A DNA stretch of 64,000 nt from an uncultured Paenibacillaceae bacterium (GTDB lineage Bacteria > Bacillota > Bacilli > Paenibacillales > K13). Where the stretch lies: NCBI GenBank assembly GCA_913056365.1, contig CAJXLT010000001.1:248001-312000 (forward strand), in the 5' to 3' direction. Shown one piece after another: positions 43,934 through 53,167 of this stretch. The notes beneath the pieces are model-generated. The model did not search any database. It was not told where the DNA came from and saw only the letters and a program-made list of their open reading frames with translations. Made by a program: the position numbers and the translations under genes. How positions within the stretch are numbered: the stretch's first letter is position 1; every line of letters starts with the position of its first letter.

Positions 43934-45798
43934 TCGTTCCCCAGCTCCTCTAATTGTAGTAAATAAAGTCTTGCCGTTGTTTTGGCCGTCTTGACGATGC
44001 GTGCAGCAAGGTCAGCTGTTAGCAAAGGGTGCTGAATTCCTGCCTCCAACCGTTCGAAATGCTTCTCGTCGGAATCGCTATGATAGAGCAAGAAGGAAAC
44101 CTGCTCGTCAGTCAGCTGCAATTGGTCCCGGATCAATTCGCCCCAAAACCTTGCCATGCGGCAGCCAAGTCCCTCGATAATCCACATGGCGCCCATCAGA
44201 TCCATCGGATTGTCCCGGCTCGCTCGCTGGAATAGATAAGCGGAGAGCGCTTCGCTGCCGATGTTCTTGTCACCGCTTTGAATTTCTTCGAGATTTCCAC
44301 CCACCGCTACATAGTTTCGTTCCAAAATCTGAAAATCCCGATGCTCGTCGCGCGCATGTGCAAGGAACAGGGAGCGCATGTCGATATGCTCGATCGCGAT
44401 GTAAGAAGCAGCGCGGGCTATCCACTGTGAGCCATCGATTACCTGCTGGCGGATGTTGCGCATAAGCAGCATGTAATCTGCCATCGTAAAGTTCCCTTGA
44501 TACAGCTTGCGGATGATCGGAACTTGACCCAGCTTCTGTTCGAAATCAATCCATACGTGGACAAGCTGGCGAACAAGCTGTGCTTGCACCTGATCTTGTT
44601 CGTTATAGGTCAGATGAGGAGCTTCCGGGTCTCTCTCCACGATCAACTGCTCCTGCTGCATGCTGTCATCACCTGTTACGGTAAGCAGCATGTAGGACGT
44701 TTGGAAGCGGCCGCTCTCCGGTACCATGCACAGGATTTGCTGGCCTGGCTTCAGATGGCCTTCGTTCATAAGCTCCTCCAGCATAATATAGATGGAAGCG
44801 GCTCCCGTGTTCCCCTTCGTATACAAATTCGTGAACCATCTTTCCTCCGGGATCGTCATGCCGCCAAGCTGCATGAGGCGAAAGATCTCCTCGCGGAAGA
44901 AATGTGAGGAATAGTGGCAAACCATCCAATCGATCTGCTCCGGAACGACCTTGCCTTCCTCCACCAGCTCGAAAAATCGCTTCACACCAAGCTTGGGCAT
45001 CTCATTAACTAGACGGATGTCCTGCTTCAGATTCAGTGCTCCCTCGTCCGCTGCATCCTGGATGGACGGATAATCGAGCCAGCTGCGTCCTGCGGATACG
45101 TCCTTGTTAGTCGTCGTTCCGGCATACATACATGTGTCATACAGATGGGCATAGGACTGATTGTCGATCCACTCAATACGGAGCGACAGCCCTTCGGCAT
45201 TCGGCTTGTTCTGAAGAATAGCCGCGCCAGCGCCGTCCGACAGCATGAAGCGAAGGAAATCCGTATCGAACGGAATCACCTGCTGATTGCCCTTCTGCTG
45301 GGCTTCGAACCGTGTATGCTTGAACGCCCGGCTAGGGAACTCACTGGCACATGAGATTGCCGACCGCTTCTCTCCGGCACGAATCTGCACGTACGCGTTG
45401 CGCATCGCCTGCATGCCGCTTCCGCACACGCCGTGATGCGTGGCAATCTCCAGCTCAGACAGTCCGGATTCAGCATGCACCATACTGGCGAAGCCCGGGA
45501 CGAGCAGATCTCCTTGTGTCGTCGCTGCGGCGAGGAAGTCGACGTCGTTATCCAGATTCGGGATGCGCTGCATAGCGTCCCGGATAGCCAGAGCTGCCAT
45601 CTCCGCATTGGAATACAGACTTTGCTGATTGCGATCTATCGCGTAGTGGCGGTAACGGATTTGATTTTGCTCCAGAATGCGTCGCATCGACTTCGAGGCT
45701 CTGCCGCCGATTCGACCGAGATAAGCTTCGAGCTGGTCATTGCCGATCGGATCGCCGGGCAGAAATTTGCCTATAGCCGTAAGATATACAGGTTGCAT
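43930..45798 (-). CDS. Fusion: beta-ketoacyl-ACP synthase III domain plus haem-oxygenase-like diiron domain
   Basis: Residues 1-~375 of 622 form a KAS III-type thiolase fold with the catalytic triad in place: Cys in HHGVCGSGMQAMRNAY, His in MVCHYSSHFF and Asn in TKGNTGAASIYIMLEEL. Residues ~400-622 are an all-helical domain like haem-oxygenase-like diiron oxidases, with FLAHARDEHRDF, WIIEGLGCRMARFWGE and LLYHSDSDEKHFERL. The last fits the H-x3-D-x2-H metal-ligand motif. The inference is condensation or acyl capture followed by O2-dependent oxidation of the bound product. GGAGGTCAC precedes the ATG. It is co-oriented with the LysR gene upstream. Confidence 0.85.
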   Translation of the reverse strand: MQPVYLTAIGKFLPGDPIGNDQLEAYLGRIGGRASKSMRRILEQNQIRYRHYAIDRNQQSLYSNAEMAALAIRDAMQRIPNLDNDVDFLAAATTQGDLLVPGFASMVHAESGLSELEIATHHGVCGSGMQAMRNAYVQIRAGEKRSAISCASEFPSRAFKHTRFEAQQKGNQQVIPFDTDFLRFMLSDGAGAAILQNKPNAEGLSLRIEWIDNQSYAHLYDTCMYAGTTTNKDVSAGRSWLDYPSIQDAADEGALNLKQDIRLVNEMPKLGVKRFFELVEEGKVVPEQIDWMVCHYSSHFFREEIFRLMQLGGMTIPEERWFTNLYTKGNTGAASIYIMLEELMNEGHLKPGQQILCMVPESGRFQTSYMLLTVTGDDSMQQEQLIVERDPEAPHLTYNEQDQVQAQLVRQLVHVWIDFEQKLGQVPIIRKLYQGNFTMADYMLLMRNIRQQVIDGSQWIARAASYIAIEHIDMRSLFLAHARDEHRDFQILERNYVAVGGNLEEIQSGDKNIGSEALSAYLFQRASRDNPMDLMGAMWIIEGLGCRMARFWGELIRDQLQLTDEQVSFLLYHSDSDEKHFERLEAGIQHPLLTADLAARIVKTAKTTARLYLLQLEELGNE

Positions 45799-45990
45799 AA
45801 TGTGACCTCCATTGCATATGTGATCGATTGCTGTTGCTTTGAGGTCATCATACCGGATGGCGAGAGGTGCAGATAGTACTAACTTTGTCTAGTACCGCTA
45901 GGGGGGAGTAGTTATTTTGTTGTTCGGATAAGGTTATGCGAGCGTATACAGCGGCGGATCGTTCGGCTCATATGAAGTTGTTCATCATCC

Positions 45991-46875
45991 TCACTCACCT
46001 GCAAGAACCTGGTTGAGAAATTGTTGTAGTCCCTTGGACAACCACCGTTCCTTATGATAAGCCGCATACATATATCGCTCTTGCTTCGGCGCTGGAAGCG
46101 AAGCATAGGCAAGCAGGCCGTTGTGCACTTCCTCTCGAACAGCCTGAATGGACATGAAGGAGATAGCCCGTCCGTTCAGGAGTGTGCGCTTAATGGCTTC
46201 CAGCGAATCCAGCTCCATCTGGTATTGTAAGGAAGTTTGATGATAGGCAGCCCACTGCTCGGTCAGCTGTCTAGTCGTCGAGTTCTCTCCATGGAAGATG
46301 AAGGGCTGCTGGAGGATCGCAGCAGCATCCAGGGATTGCTTCTCAGCGAAAGGGTGGCCAGCAGCATATACGACGACGAGCTGATCTTCCGCGATGGGCT
46401 CCAGGTGGAGCTGCGGATCATCGAACGGTTGCGAGGAGATGAAGCCGACGTCAACTTGATGCTCCAACAGAAGCTGACGAATCATCGGTGCCGGCTTGAT
46501 CAGCAGCTTGATGTTGATTCCCGGATACGCTTCAGTAAATGCGCTTATATGACCGGGGAGCACATATGTTCCCGGCACGTAGCTGGCGCCGATCGTCAAT
46601 GTCCCTTTGCCAACCTCGCGATATTCTTGAAGCACCCGTTCTGCTTCCTTGGACAAGGCGGTCATCGTTGAGGCGTAATGAAGCAGCGCGATGCCGGCTT
46701 CTGTCAACAGGGTTTGCCCTGCGCGAAATTCAAAGAGCTGTACCCCGTATTGCTCCTCTAGACTTTTCATATGAAAGCTGACAGTGGGCTGCTTGATCCC
46801 CATCGCTCTGGCTACGTCCGATACTTTCTTGAGCTTAGCGATACGCATTAGAATCTCTAACTTGTGAATATTCAA
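45991..46875 (-). CDS. LysR-family regulator, TTG start
   Basis: The 294-residue protein has the LysR winged helix at residues 1-60 (LKKVSDVARAMGIKQPTVSFHMKSLEE) and a two-lobed effector domain (GTLTIGASYVPGTYVLPGHI onward). The start is TTG at 46873-46875, since AAGGGGGAGA lies just upstream and no ATG fits. It is divergent from the ABC importer operon and upstream of the KAS III fusion on its own strand, so it may control either. A LysR box lies at 46925-46939. Confidence 0.9.
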   Translation of the reverse strand: MNIHKLEILMRIAKLKKVSDVARAMGIKQPTVSFHMKSLEEQYGVQLFEFRAGQTLLTEAGIALLHYASTMTALSKEAERVLQEYREVGKGTLTIGASYVPGTYVLPGHISAFTEAYPGINIKLLIKPAPMIRQLLLEHQVDVGFISSQPFDDPQLHLEPIAEDQLVVVYAAGHPFAEKQSLDAAAILQQPFIFHGENSTTRQLTEQWAAYHQTSLQYQMELDSLEAIKRTLLNGRAISFMSIQAVREEVHNGLLAYASLPAPKQERYMYAAYHKERWLSKGLQQFLNQVLAGE

Positions 46876-46924
46876 AGCGAATCTCCCCCTTCCGTATTCC
46901 TTCTAACACAATCATGCCTATATT

Positions 46925-46939
46925 ATAGAGAAAATCTAT
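46925..46939. promoter_or_regulatory. LysR-type binding box
   Basis: ATAGA and TCTAT flank GAAAA as a perfect interrupted dyad that fits T-N11-A (T at 46926, A at 46938). It lies between the divergent LysR and importer genes, where autoregulating LysR proteins bind. The surroundings are AT-rich. Confidence 0.6.
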
Positions 46940-47052
46940 TGATATGAATATATATTAATAAAATATTTAACAATGCGCTGACTTACCCTTAATATTCAGA
47001 TGAAGCTACCCTTCTATACTACATATAGATACGAACAAGGAAGGTTGGTCGG

Positions 47053-48036
47053 ATGAATCTATTAATCAAGCAACTGACGAAATCCTTCGGGACTATGCAA
47101 GCATTGCACCCACTTGATCTTCACATTGACTCAGGGTCTTTCACTACATTGCTCGGTCCTTCTGGCTGCGGCAAAACTACATTACTGCGTATGATCGCGG
47201 GACTGGAGACGCCGGACAGCGGTGACATATGGCTCGGTGGGGAATGTGTCTATTCTTCAAGCAAGGGTGAGTTCAAGCCGGTACATAAGCGCAAGCTTGC
47301 TATGGTCTTTCAGGATTTCGCCCTATGGCCGCACTTAACCGTATATGAGAATGTAGCATTCGGCCTGAAGGCGACCAAGCAGAGGAGTGCGCTTCGCGAA
47401 CGAGTGATGGAAGCGATCGAGGCGGTTCGATTGCACGGCTTGGCGGATCGCTATCCGAACCAGCTGTCTGGCGGGCAGCAGCAACGGGTGGCATTCGCCC
47501 GGGCAATCGCCGTACAACCGAAGCTCATACTCTTCGATGAACCTCTTAGTGCGCTTGATGCGCTGCTAAGAGAGGAGATGCGTATCGAGCTGCTGCAGCT
47601 AGTTCGTGCCAGAGGCTTGACCGCGATTTATGTGACACATGATCAGATGGAGGCGATGTCGATGTCTGATCAGATACTCGTCATGCAATCCGGCAATGTG
47701 TTGCAGCAAGGAACGCCGGAACAAATCTATCAACAGCCCGCCGACCCGTTCGTTGCCAAGTTCGTTGGCAAGTCCAACTGGATCGATCAGGGCAGCATGT
47801 TCCGGCCTGAGCACATTCGCTGGTCGGGCAAGCCTGGTGATGTACAGCGGCGGGCCAAGGTGAAGCAAGTGAGCTATACCGGGGAGCGTTACGAGGTGAT
47901 GATTGAGCTGGAAGGCGGTACGAGCTGGTATGCGTACAGCCATGCACGGCTCCCGCTTGGGGAGCAAGTCACTGTATATGTGTCCCCGCAAGCAATCTAT
48001 GAGATACAACCATTACAGGAGGTAGTTGGAGGATGA
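47053..48036 (+). CDS. ABC importer ATPase, Fe3+/phosphonate/polyamine type
   Basis: The 327-residue ATPase has Walker A LLGPSGCGKTTLLR, Q-loop VFQDFALWPHL, signature LSGGQQQRVAFARA, Walker B LILFDEPLSALD and H-loop THDQMEAM. A C-terminal OB-like regulatory domain (QSGNVLQQGTPEQIY onward) follows, as in FbpC/PotA/PhnT proteins. It energises the two-domain permease encoded at 49162. Its stop overlaps the lipoprotein gene by four bases. Confidence 0.92.
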   Translation: MNLLIKQLTKSFGTMQALHPLDLHIDSGSFTTLLGPSGCGKTTLLRMIAGLETPDSGDIWLGGECVYSSSKGEFKPVHKRKLAMVFQDFALWPHLTVYENVAFGLKATKQRSALRERVMEAIEAVRLHGLADRYPNQLSGGQQQRVAFARAIAVQPKLILFDEPLSALDALLREEMRIELLQLVRARGLTAIYVTHDQMEAMSMSDQILVMQSGNVLQQGTPEQIYQQPADPFVAKFVGKSNWIDQGSMFRPEHIRWSGKPGDVQRRAKVKQVSYTGERYEVMIELEGGTSWYAYSHARLPLGEQVTVYVSPQAIYEIQPLQEVVGG

Positions 48037-49142
48037 CGAAGATGCAGAAGTGGAGTAAGGTAAGCAAAATATTTGTATTGGTGCTGGTCTGTGCGTTTAT
48101 AGTAAGTGCCTGCGGATCGAATCAGGCTGGTACGAACGGGAACGGGCAAGAAGGAGCACAGTCTGCCGCTGAGCCGACAGCGAATACAACGCAGTCAGCG
48201 AATGAGGAGGAAGCAGAGGACAAGCAGCCGTCGGGCAAAGTAGTCATCTATAGTGCGGGACCAGGCGGACTTGCCGAAAATATCGTGGAAGGCTTCAAGG
48301 CTGAGACAGGTCTCGAAGTCGAGCAATTCCAAGCGACTACTGGCAAGATTCTTGCTCGTCTAGAGGCAGAGAAGAACAACCCTGTCGCTGACGTTGTCGT
48401 GCTGGCATCGTGGCCGTCCGGCATGGCGCTCAAGAATGAAGGCGCTACACAAAGCTATACAGGTGCCGCACAGGCAGATAAGCTGTATGAAACATGGGTT
48501 GACGAAGAGCGCCATCTATTCGGGTACAGCGCTTCGGCATTGGGCATTACGTACAATACGAAGCTGGTGGACGAGCCTCCTACAGATTGGTCCGACTTTG
48601 CTGATCCGCAGTGGAAGGATGCTGTCAATATCCCTGATCCGTCCTTATCCGGTTCTGCACTCGACTTCATCTCCGGCTACTTGAATCAGCATGGTGATAA
48701 AGGATGGGATATGTTCGAGGAATTGAAGAACAACGGTGTCGCGTTGGCCGGTGCGAACAAGGAAGCGTTGAACCCAGTCATTACAGGGGCGAAGAGCGCC
48801 GTTATGGCTGGTGTCGATTACATGGCCTACAGTGCGATAGCCAAAGGCGAACCAGTCGGCATAGTATCACCGGCAAGCGGTACGGTCATCAATCCGAGAC
48901 CTGCTATGATTCTGAAGGAGGCGCCGAATGTCGAGAACGCACAGCTCTTCATCGATTATCTCCTGTCGGACGAAGCACAGGGAATGGTAGCTGCAGCGAA
49001 TTTGCTGCCGGGTCGTTCCGACATTCGGGCGCATGAAGATCGGACGCAAGTAGCCGATATTAAGCTGCTGGAATACGATTGGGACTGGATGATGGAGCAA
49101 GGACCTGCGATTACGAATGATTTCCTGGAGCTGTACAAATAA
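48033..49142 (+). CDS. Substrate-binding lipoprotein of the ABC importer
   Basis: The 369-residue protein has a lipoprotein signal peptide with lipobox VSAC (lipidated Cys 27), a low-complexity linker rich in E, A and Q, then a two-lobed binding fold beginning KVVIYSAGPGGLAENIVEGF, as in ferric-iron and 2-aminoethylphosphonate binding proteins (SBP_bac_6 type). Whether iron, phosphonate or another ligand is bound cannot be decided. The absence of an obvious tyrosine pair of FbpA in the C-terminal part makes iron less certain. Confidence 0.9.
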   Translation: MTKMQKWSKVSKIFVLVLVCAFIVSACGSNQAGTNGNGQEGAQSAAEPTANTTQSANEEEAEDKQPSGKVVIYSAGPGGLAENIVEGFKAETGLEVEQFQATTGKILARLEAEKNNPVADVVVLASWPSGMALKNEGATQSYTGAAQADKLYETWVDEERHLFGYSASALGITYNTKLVDEPPTDWSDFADPQWKDAVNIPDPSLSGSALDFISGYLNQHGDKGWDMFEELKNNGVALAGANKEALNPVITGAKSAVMAGVDYMAYSAIAKGEPVGIVSPASGTVINPRPAMILKEAPNVENAQLFIDYLLSDEAQGMVAAANLLPGRSDIRAHEDRTQVADIKLLEYDWDWMMEQGPAITNDFLELYK

Positions 49143-49161
49143 TCGATAGTGGTGAGATGCC

Positions 49162-50826
49162 ATGACAACATTGAAATCGAAACACACGCTCTCATGGGGA
49201 GTGGCGGCAGCCATCCTGTTGCTCGGGATGCTCGTCGTCACCCCGCTTATCTTCATCCTATTGACGAGCGTTACACCAGACGGGGAGTGGGATTGGCTCG
49301 CTCCGCTACAAGTCATTGCGGATGCCCAGATGAGTCAGGTGCTGGTCAATTCATTGGCACTCGGCTTCTGGGTCGTCATAGGGGCTACGCTAATCGCCGC
49401 ACCGATAGCCTTCCTGGCGGCTCGAACAGATGTAAGTCGGCATAAGTGGCTGGATGTCGTGCTCATTATTCCCTTCATGACACCGCCGTACATCGGATCG
49501 ATGGGCTGGATCTTATTCATGGAACGGCGGGGGTTTCTCGAGCAGCTACTCCCTTGGACAGAGCATGTGACACCAGCGTTCTTCAGCTTGTTCGGCATGG
49601 TGGCGATCATGAGCCTGCACTTGTACCCGTTCTTGTACTTAATATTACGTAATGCTCTACAGCAGATCGGCTCGAACTACGAGGAAGCAGGAGCGGTGCA
49701 TGGTGGCGGATTTGCTTATCGCTTGCGGACGATTGTACTGCCGTTAATGGTTAGCAGCTATGCGATGGGCGCACTATTAATCTTCGTGAAGACGTTGGCG
49801 GAATTCGGCACTCCAGCGACCTTCGGCAGAATGATCGGCTACTATGTCCTGACTAGCGATATTCATAAGTACACATCGAGCTGGCCGATAGATTTCGGCA
49901 AAGCAACGGCGCTGTCCTCTGTACTGCTATCTGCCTGTCTATTCATCTGGTATGTGCAAAATATTATTTCGCGCCGTTATCATTATGCAACGGTGGGCGG
50001 CAAGGGCAACCGGATGACGATGACTGCGTTGAAGGGCTGGCAACGTCTTGCGGCGTGGCTGTACATTAGCCTGCTTCTGCTCGCTTCGATCGGCGTTCCG
50101 TACTTCTCTATCCTGGTAGCCTCCTTGCAAAAATTAAGAGGAGACGGGCTAAGCTGGGGCAACTATACGCTGGCTAATTATACGAAGCTGCTCCAATGGG
50201 GATCGCCTGGATTGGATGCGCTATTGTCCAGCTTCGGTCTAGCCTTATGTGCAGCGACAGTCGCTGCAATCTTAGGTACGTACTTGGCCTTGCACATTCA
50301 GGCAGGCAGACGGTTCAGCGAGCGCATCGTCGATGCGTTCAGCTTGTTGCCCAATACCGTTCCGGGCATTGTGATGGTCGTAGGGCTGATTTTGCTGTGG
50401 AATGCGCCGGGCATGCCGATTCCGATCTATAATACGTCGGTAATGGTCGTACTGACGTATGTCGTGTTTTTCCTGCCATACACCGTTCAGTACGTCAAGT
50501 CCGGGCTGCAGCAGATCGACACGTCCTTAACACAGGCAGGGCGAGTGTTCGGCGGAACAGCATGGTATACATTGCGCAGAGTCGTGCTGCCACTGCTGAT
50601 ACCAGGGATACTGGCTGGCTGGATGATGACGTTCACCATATCGATTCGCGAGCTTGTTGCGTCGCTGCTTATTTTGCCGCCGCATATGCAAGTTTCCGCC
50701 ACATATATATTTGCACAGTTTGAACAAGGTGAAGTTGCGATGGGCATGGCGATGGCGGTCATCTCTGTAGGACTAACTACGTTGATTCTCGTGTTCATGA
50801 ACAACTTAAGTGCGATCAGGAAGTGA
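49162..50826 (+). CDS. ABC importer permease with two fused domains
   Basis: The 554-residue permease has about 12 membrane helices in two homologous halves, each with an EAA-like loop: YEEAGAVHGGGFAYRLRTIVLPL and LTQAGRVFGGTAWYTLRRVVLPL. This is the FbpB/PhnU-type fused arrangement. It forms the channel for the binding protein and ATPase encoded just upstream. It is followed after 9 bases by a metallo-hydrolase gene. Confidence 0.92.
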   Translation: MTTLKSKHTLSWGVAAAILLLGMLVVTPLIFILLTSVTPDGEWDWLAPLQVIADAQMSQVLVNSLALGFWVVIGATLIAAPIAFLAARTDVSRHKWLDVVLIIPFMTPPYIGSMGWILFMERRGFLEQLLPWTEHVTPAFFSLFGMVAIMSLHLYPFLYLILRNALQQIGSNYEEAGAVHGGGFAYRLRTIVLPLMVSSYAMGALLIFVKTLAEFGTPATFGRMIGYYVLTSDIHKYTSSWPIDFGKATALSSVLLSACLFIWYVQNIISRRYHYATVGGKGNRMTMTALKGWQRLAAWLYISLLLLASIGVPYFSILVASLQKLRGDGLSWGNYTLANYTKLLQWGSPGLDALLSSFGLALCAATVAAILGTYLALHIQAGRRFSERIVDAFSLLPNTVPGIVMVVGLILLWNAPGMPIPIYNTSVMVVLTYVVFFLPYTVQYVKSGLQQIDTSLTQAGRVFGGTAWYTLRRVVLPLLIPGILAGWMMTFTISIRELVASLLILPPHMQVSATYIFAQFEQGEVAMGMAMAVISVGLTTLILVFMNNLSAIRK

Positions 50827-50835
50827 TAAGAACCG

Positions 50836-52110
50836 ATGGTATATGCAGAAATTTGGGGAGGCGCGGGCGAGCACGGCCGTTCCTGTTATTACGTTCGACA
50901 GGGGCGGCATGCTGTATTGCTGGACTGCGGGGTAAAGAAGGAAGGCAGCGGTGAATACCCGCTGTTGGACCCGTCTAAGGTGAAGCAGCTCAGCACGGTG
51001 TTCCTCTCCCATGCGCATGAGGATCATAGTATCGCGCTACCGCTCTTGTATCGATACGGCTATACGGGGGACATCTGGACCACACGCGTAACAGAGAAGC
51101 AAGCAGCTGCTTATTTCGCCAAGTGGTCACAATATGTGCATAAGTCAGCAGGTACATTGCCCTACGAAGCAGCTGATGTAGCTAGACTGCGCTATCGATA
51201 CTTGGAGGATGAAGCGGAAGAGGGGGTGTGGTTTGAAGTCGAAGAAGGCTTGGAAGCTTGCTGGGGACCAAGCGGTCATATGCTCGGCTCGGTATGGGTG
51301 ATGCTGCGGATGGATGGGGAAGTGATCTATTATTCCGGTGATTATAGTGTGGAGTCTAGATTGTTGGAAGCAAGCTTGCCCCCGTTAGACAAAAAAACTG
51401 ATATCACCCTTGCCATAGTGGATGCTGCATACGGTGCTGGCGATGATACACAACCTCAGCTCGTGCAGAAGCTTCTGAATCAGATCCGCCACAGCTTGGA
51501 GCGCGGCGGGCAAGTGTGGCTGCCTGTTCCGGCAGTCGGCAGAGGGCAGGAGCTGATGCTGATCGTCAGTGAAGCTTTTCCCGATGTACCGCTCCTGTGT
51601 GACGAGCGTCTGCAGGACGGGTTGGCGGAGCTTGCGTCATATGCTGACTGGTGCAGGACTGGAGAACTGTCTAAGCTGGAGCGATTGCAGCAGCACCGAA
51701 TCCGCGCCCACTCGCCGGAAGCATTGATCGAACGAAGCGCAGAGGAGAAGGGGCCGGTCGTCCTCTTCACCTCGGACCCGATGCTGCAATCCGATCCTGC
51801 ACTAGCCCTGTACGAGAGGGTCTCCGCTAGAGTGGACAATGCGATCATCATGACAGGACATGTGTACAAGGGAAGCAGAGCAGCGCACCTATTGGAGGTA
51901 GCGCATCAAGTTCCGTGTATGATAACTGCTAGTCGTTATAAGATTCATCAAGGCTTACCCGACGTCCGGCGTATGCTGGATGCGTTGCAGCCGCAGCGCA
52001 CCTTGCTCGTACATGCGGAGCGGTCGAAGACCGATCAACTTCGCGATCAGCTGCGGCAGTACGGCTACAAGGGTGTGCACTCTTGCTCTGTAGGCGATAG
52101 GTTGCACTAA
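50836..52110 (+). CDS. Metallo-beta-lactamase-fold hydrolase (beta-CASP type)
   Basis: The 424-residue protein has the zinc motif LSHAHEDHSIALPLL (HxHxDH), a further histidine in GPSGHMLGSVWVM and an aspartate in IYYSGDYSVES. A beta-CASP-like insertion and a late TLLVHAERSKTDQL give the layout of the RNA/DNA-processing branch. In cluster with an importer and a LysR regulator it may instead process the imported compound. It begins 9 bases after the permease and is probably co-transcribed. Confidence 0.82.
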   Translation: MVYAEIWGGAGEHGRSCYYVRQGRHAVLLDCGVKKEGSGEYPLLDPSKVKQLSTVFLSHAHEDHSIALPLLYRYGYTGDIWTTRVTEKQAAAYFAKWSQYVHKSAGTLPYEAADVARLRYRYLEDEAEEGVWFEVEEGLEACWGPSGHMLGSVWVMLRMDGEVIYYSGDYSVESRLLEASLPPLDKKTDITLAIVDAAYGAGDDTQPQLVQKLLNQIRHSLERGGQVWLPVPAVGRGQELMLIVSEAFPDVPLLCDERLQDGLAELASYADWCRTGELSKLERLQQHRIRAHSPEALIERSAEEKGPVVLFTSDPMLQSDPALALYERVSARVDNAIIMTGHVYKGSRAAHLLEVAHQVPCMITASRYKIHQGLPDVRRMLDALQPQRTLLVHAERSKTDQLRDQLRQYGYKGVHSCSVGDRLH

Positions 52111-52137
52111 TTATAATAATAGAAAGGGTGACGAATC

Positions 52138-53016
52138 ATGATTCGTTCCGGAATGGAGCACGTACAGAAAGCGATAGGTTTGAAAGTAATGCTAGCATTG
52201 CTGGCACTGTTGCTAGTAGTCCCTTCCATGGTACACGGCGCTTCGCCGATGGTACCCGACTATGAGCTGAAGGTATTCCTTGATCCAGATGTCGTGCTTG
52301 ACCAGGATAGACGGCTTAAGCAGGACGTCATTACTTACTTCCAGATGCCCAGCACAGTCGAGAAGCTGGCGGTGCAATTCATGGACACCGAGGATCTGGA
52401 CTTGAATGATGAAGGATGGGCAGTGCGGATACGCAAGAAGGAAGAATATACAGACTCGGAATTCCAGTTGACCTACAAGAAGAGATATCCGATTGTCAAC
52501 GGAGATATTAACGCTGCATTGGACCAAGCGGAGCAAGAGGGCTTCGACGCAAGCGATACGAACTATGAAGCGCAGGTAGACTGGGGATATGCGAAGCAGA
52601 CCCTTAGCATCAGCAGGAAGAAGAAGATTACCCGATCTGGCTATGAAGGGATGGAGCTGCCGACACGCAAAGATTCACGAGAGTGGACAATCGACGAAGC
52701 ACCGGGCAAATTCGAGGACTGGGGCTCGAACAATTGGGGGACAGACCATCTGGAAGACGTCCATAAGCCGTTCGGACCCGTCAAGGCCAAGCGGCATATC
52801 GGAACATGGGAAGGGCTTGAAATCTATGTGGAAGTATGGCAGATGCTGAATGAGAACGGAACAGGCTTCGACTATGTCGTAGAAGCCTCATTCAAGACTC
52901 CGAGCTATGCGACAGCAGCTGCCAAGAAGACACAGCTAGAGCAGGAAATGTCGAGCGAAGGCTGGTTCCTGGCGCAGGATCAATTGAAGACACAGATGAT
53001 CTTGGAGCGGTACTAG
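52138..53016 (+). CDS. Secreted CYTH-like protein
   Basis: The 292-residue protein has a signal peptide (VMLALLALLLVVPSMVHGA). The mature part resembles a CYTH/triphosphate-tunnel fold: YELKVFLDPDVV near its start, then WAVRIRKKEEY and FQLTYKKRY with alternating charged residues facing a tunnel. CYTH proteins hydrolyse or bind triphosphates in the cytoplasm, so export would be unusual; the strict ExExK start is not intact (ELK only). The assignment is therefore structural guesswork. AAAGGGTGA precedes the ATG. ATG 52153 is an alternative. Confidence 0.65.
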   Translation: MIRSGMEHVQKAIGLKVMLALLALLLVVPSMVHGASPMVPDYELKVFLDPDVVLDQDRRLKQDVITYFQMPSTVEKLAVQFMDTEDLDLNDEGWAVRIRKKEEYTDSEFQLTYKKRYPIVNGDINAALDQAEQEGFDASDTNYEAQVDWGYAKQTLSISRKKKITRSGYEGMELPTRKDSREWTIDEAPGKFEDWGSNNWGTDHLEDVHKPFGPVKAKRHIGTWEGLEIYVEVWQMLNENGTGFDYVVEASFKTPSYATAAAKKTQLEQEMSSEGWFLAQDQLKTQMILERY

Positions 53017-53167
53017 CATCGTTTCGCGCACATGTATGTTTCTCAATTCTCATACTTGCTCGACAACTTCCTATGAAGGATAGAGGATATTCGGATATTT
53101 CGTAGAATCTCCATGTAGGGCGACATGACACGGACCCCTCAATCTATGGTGAAATGGGAGATGACGA

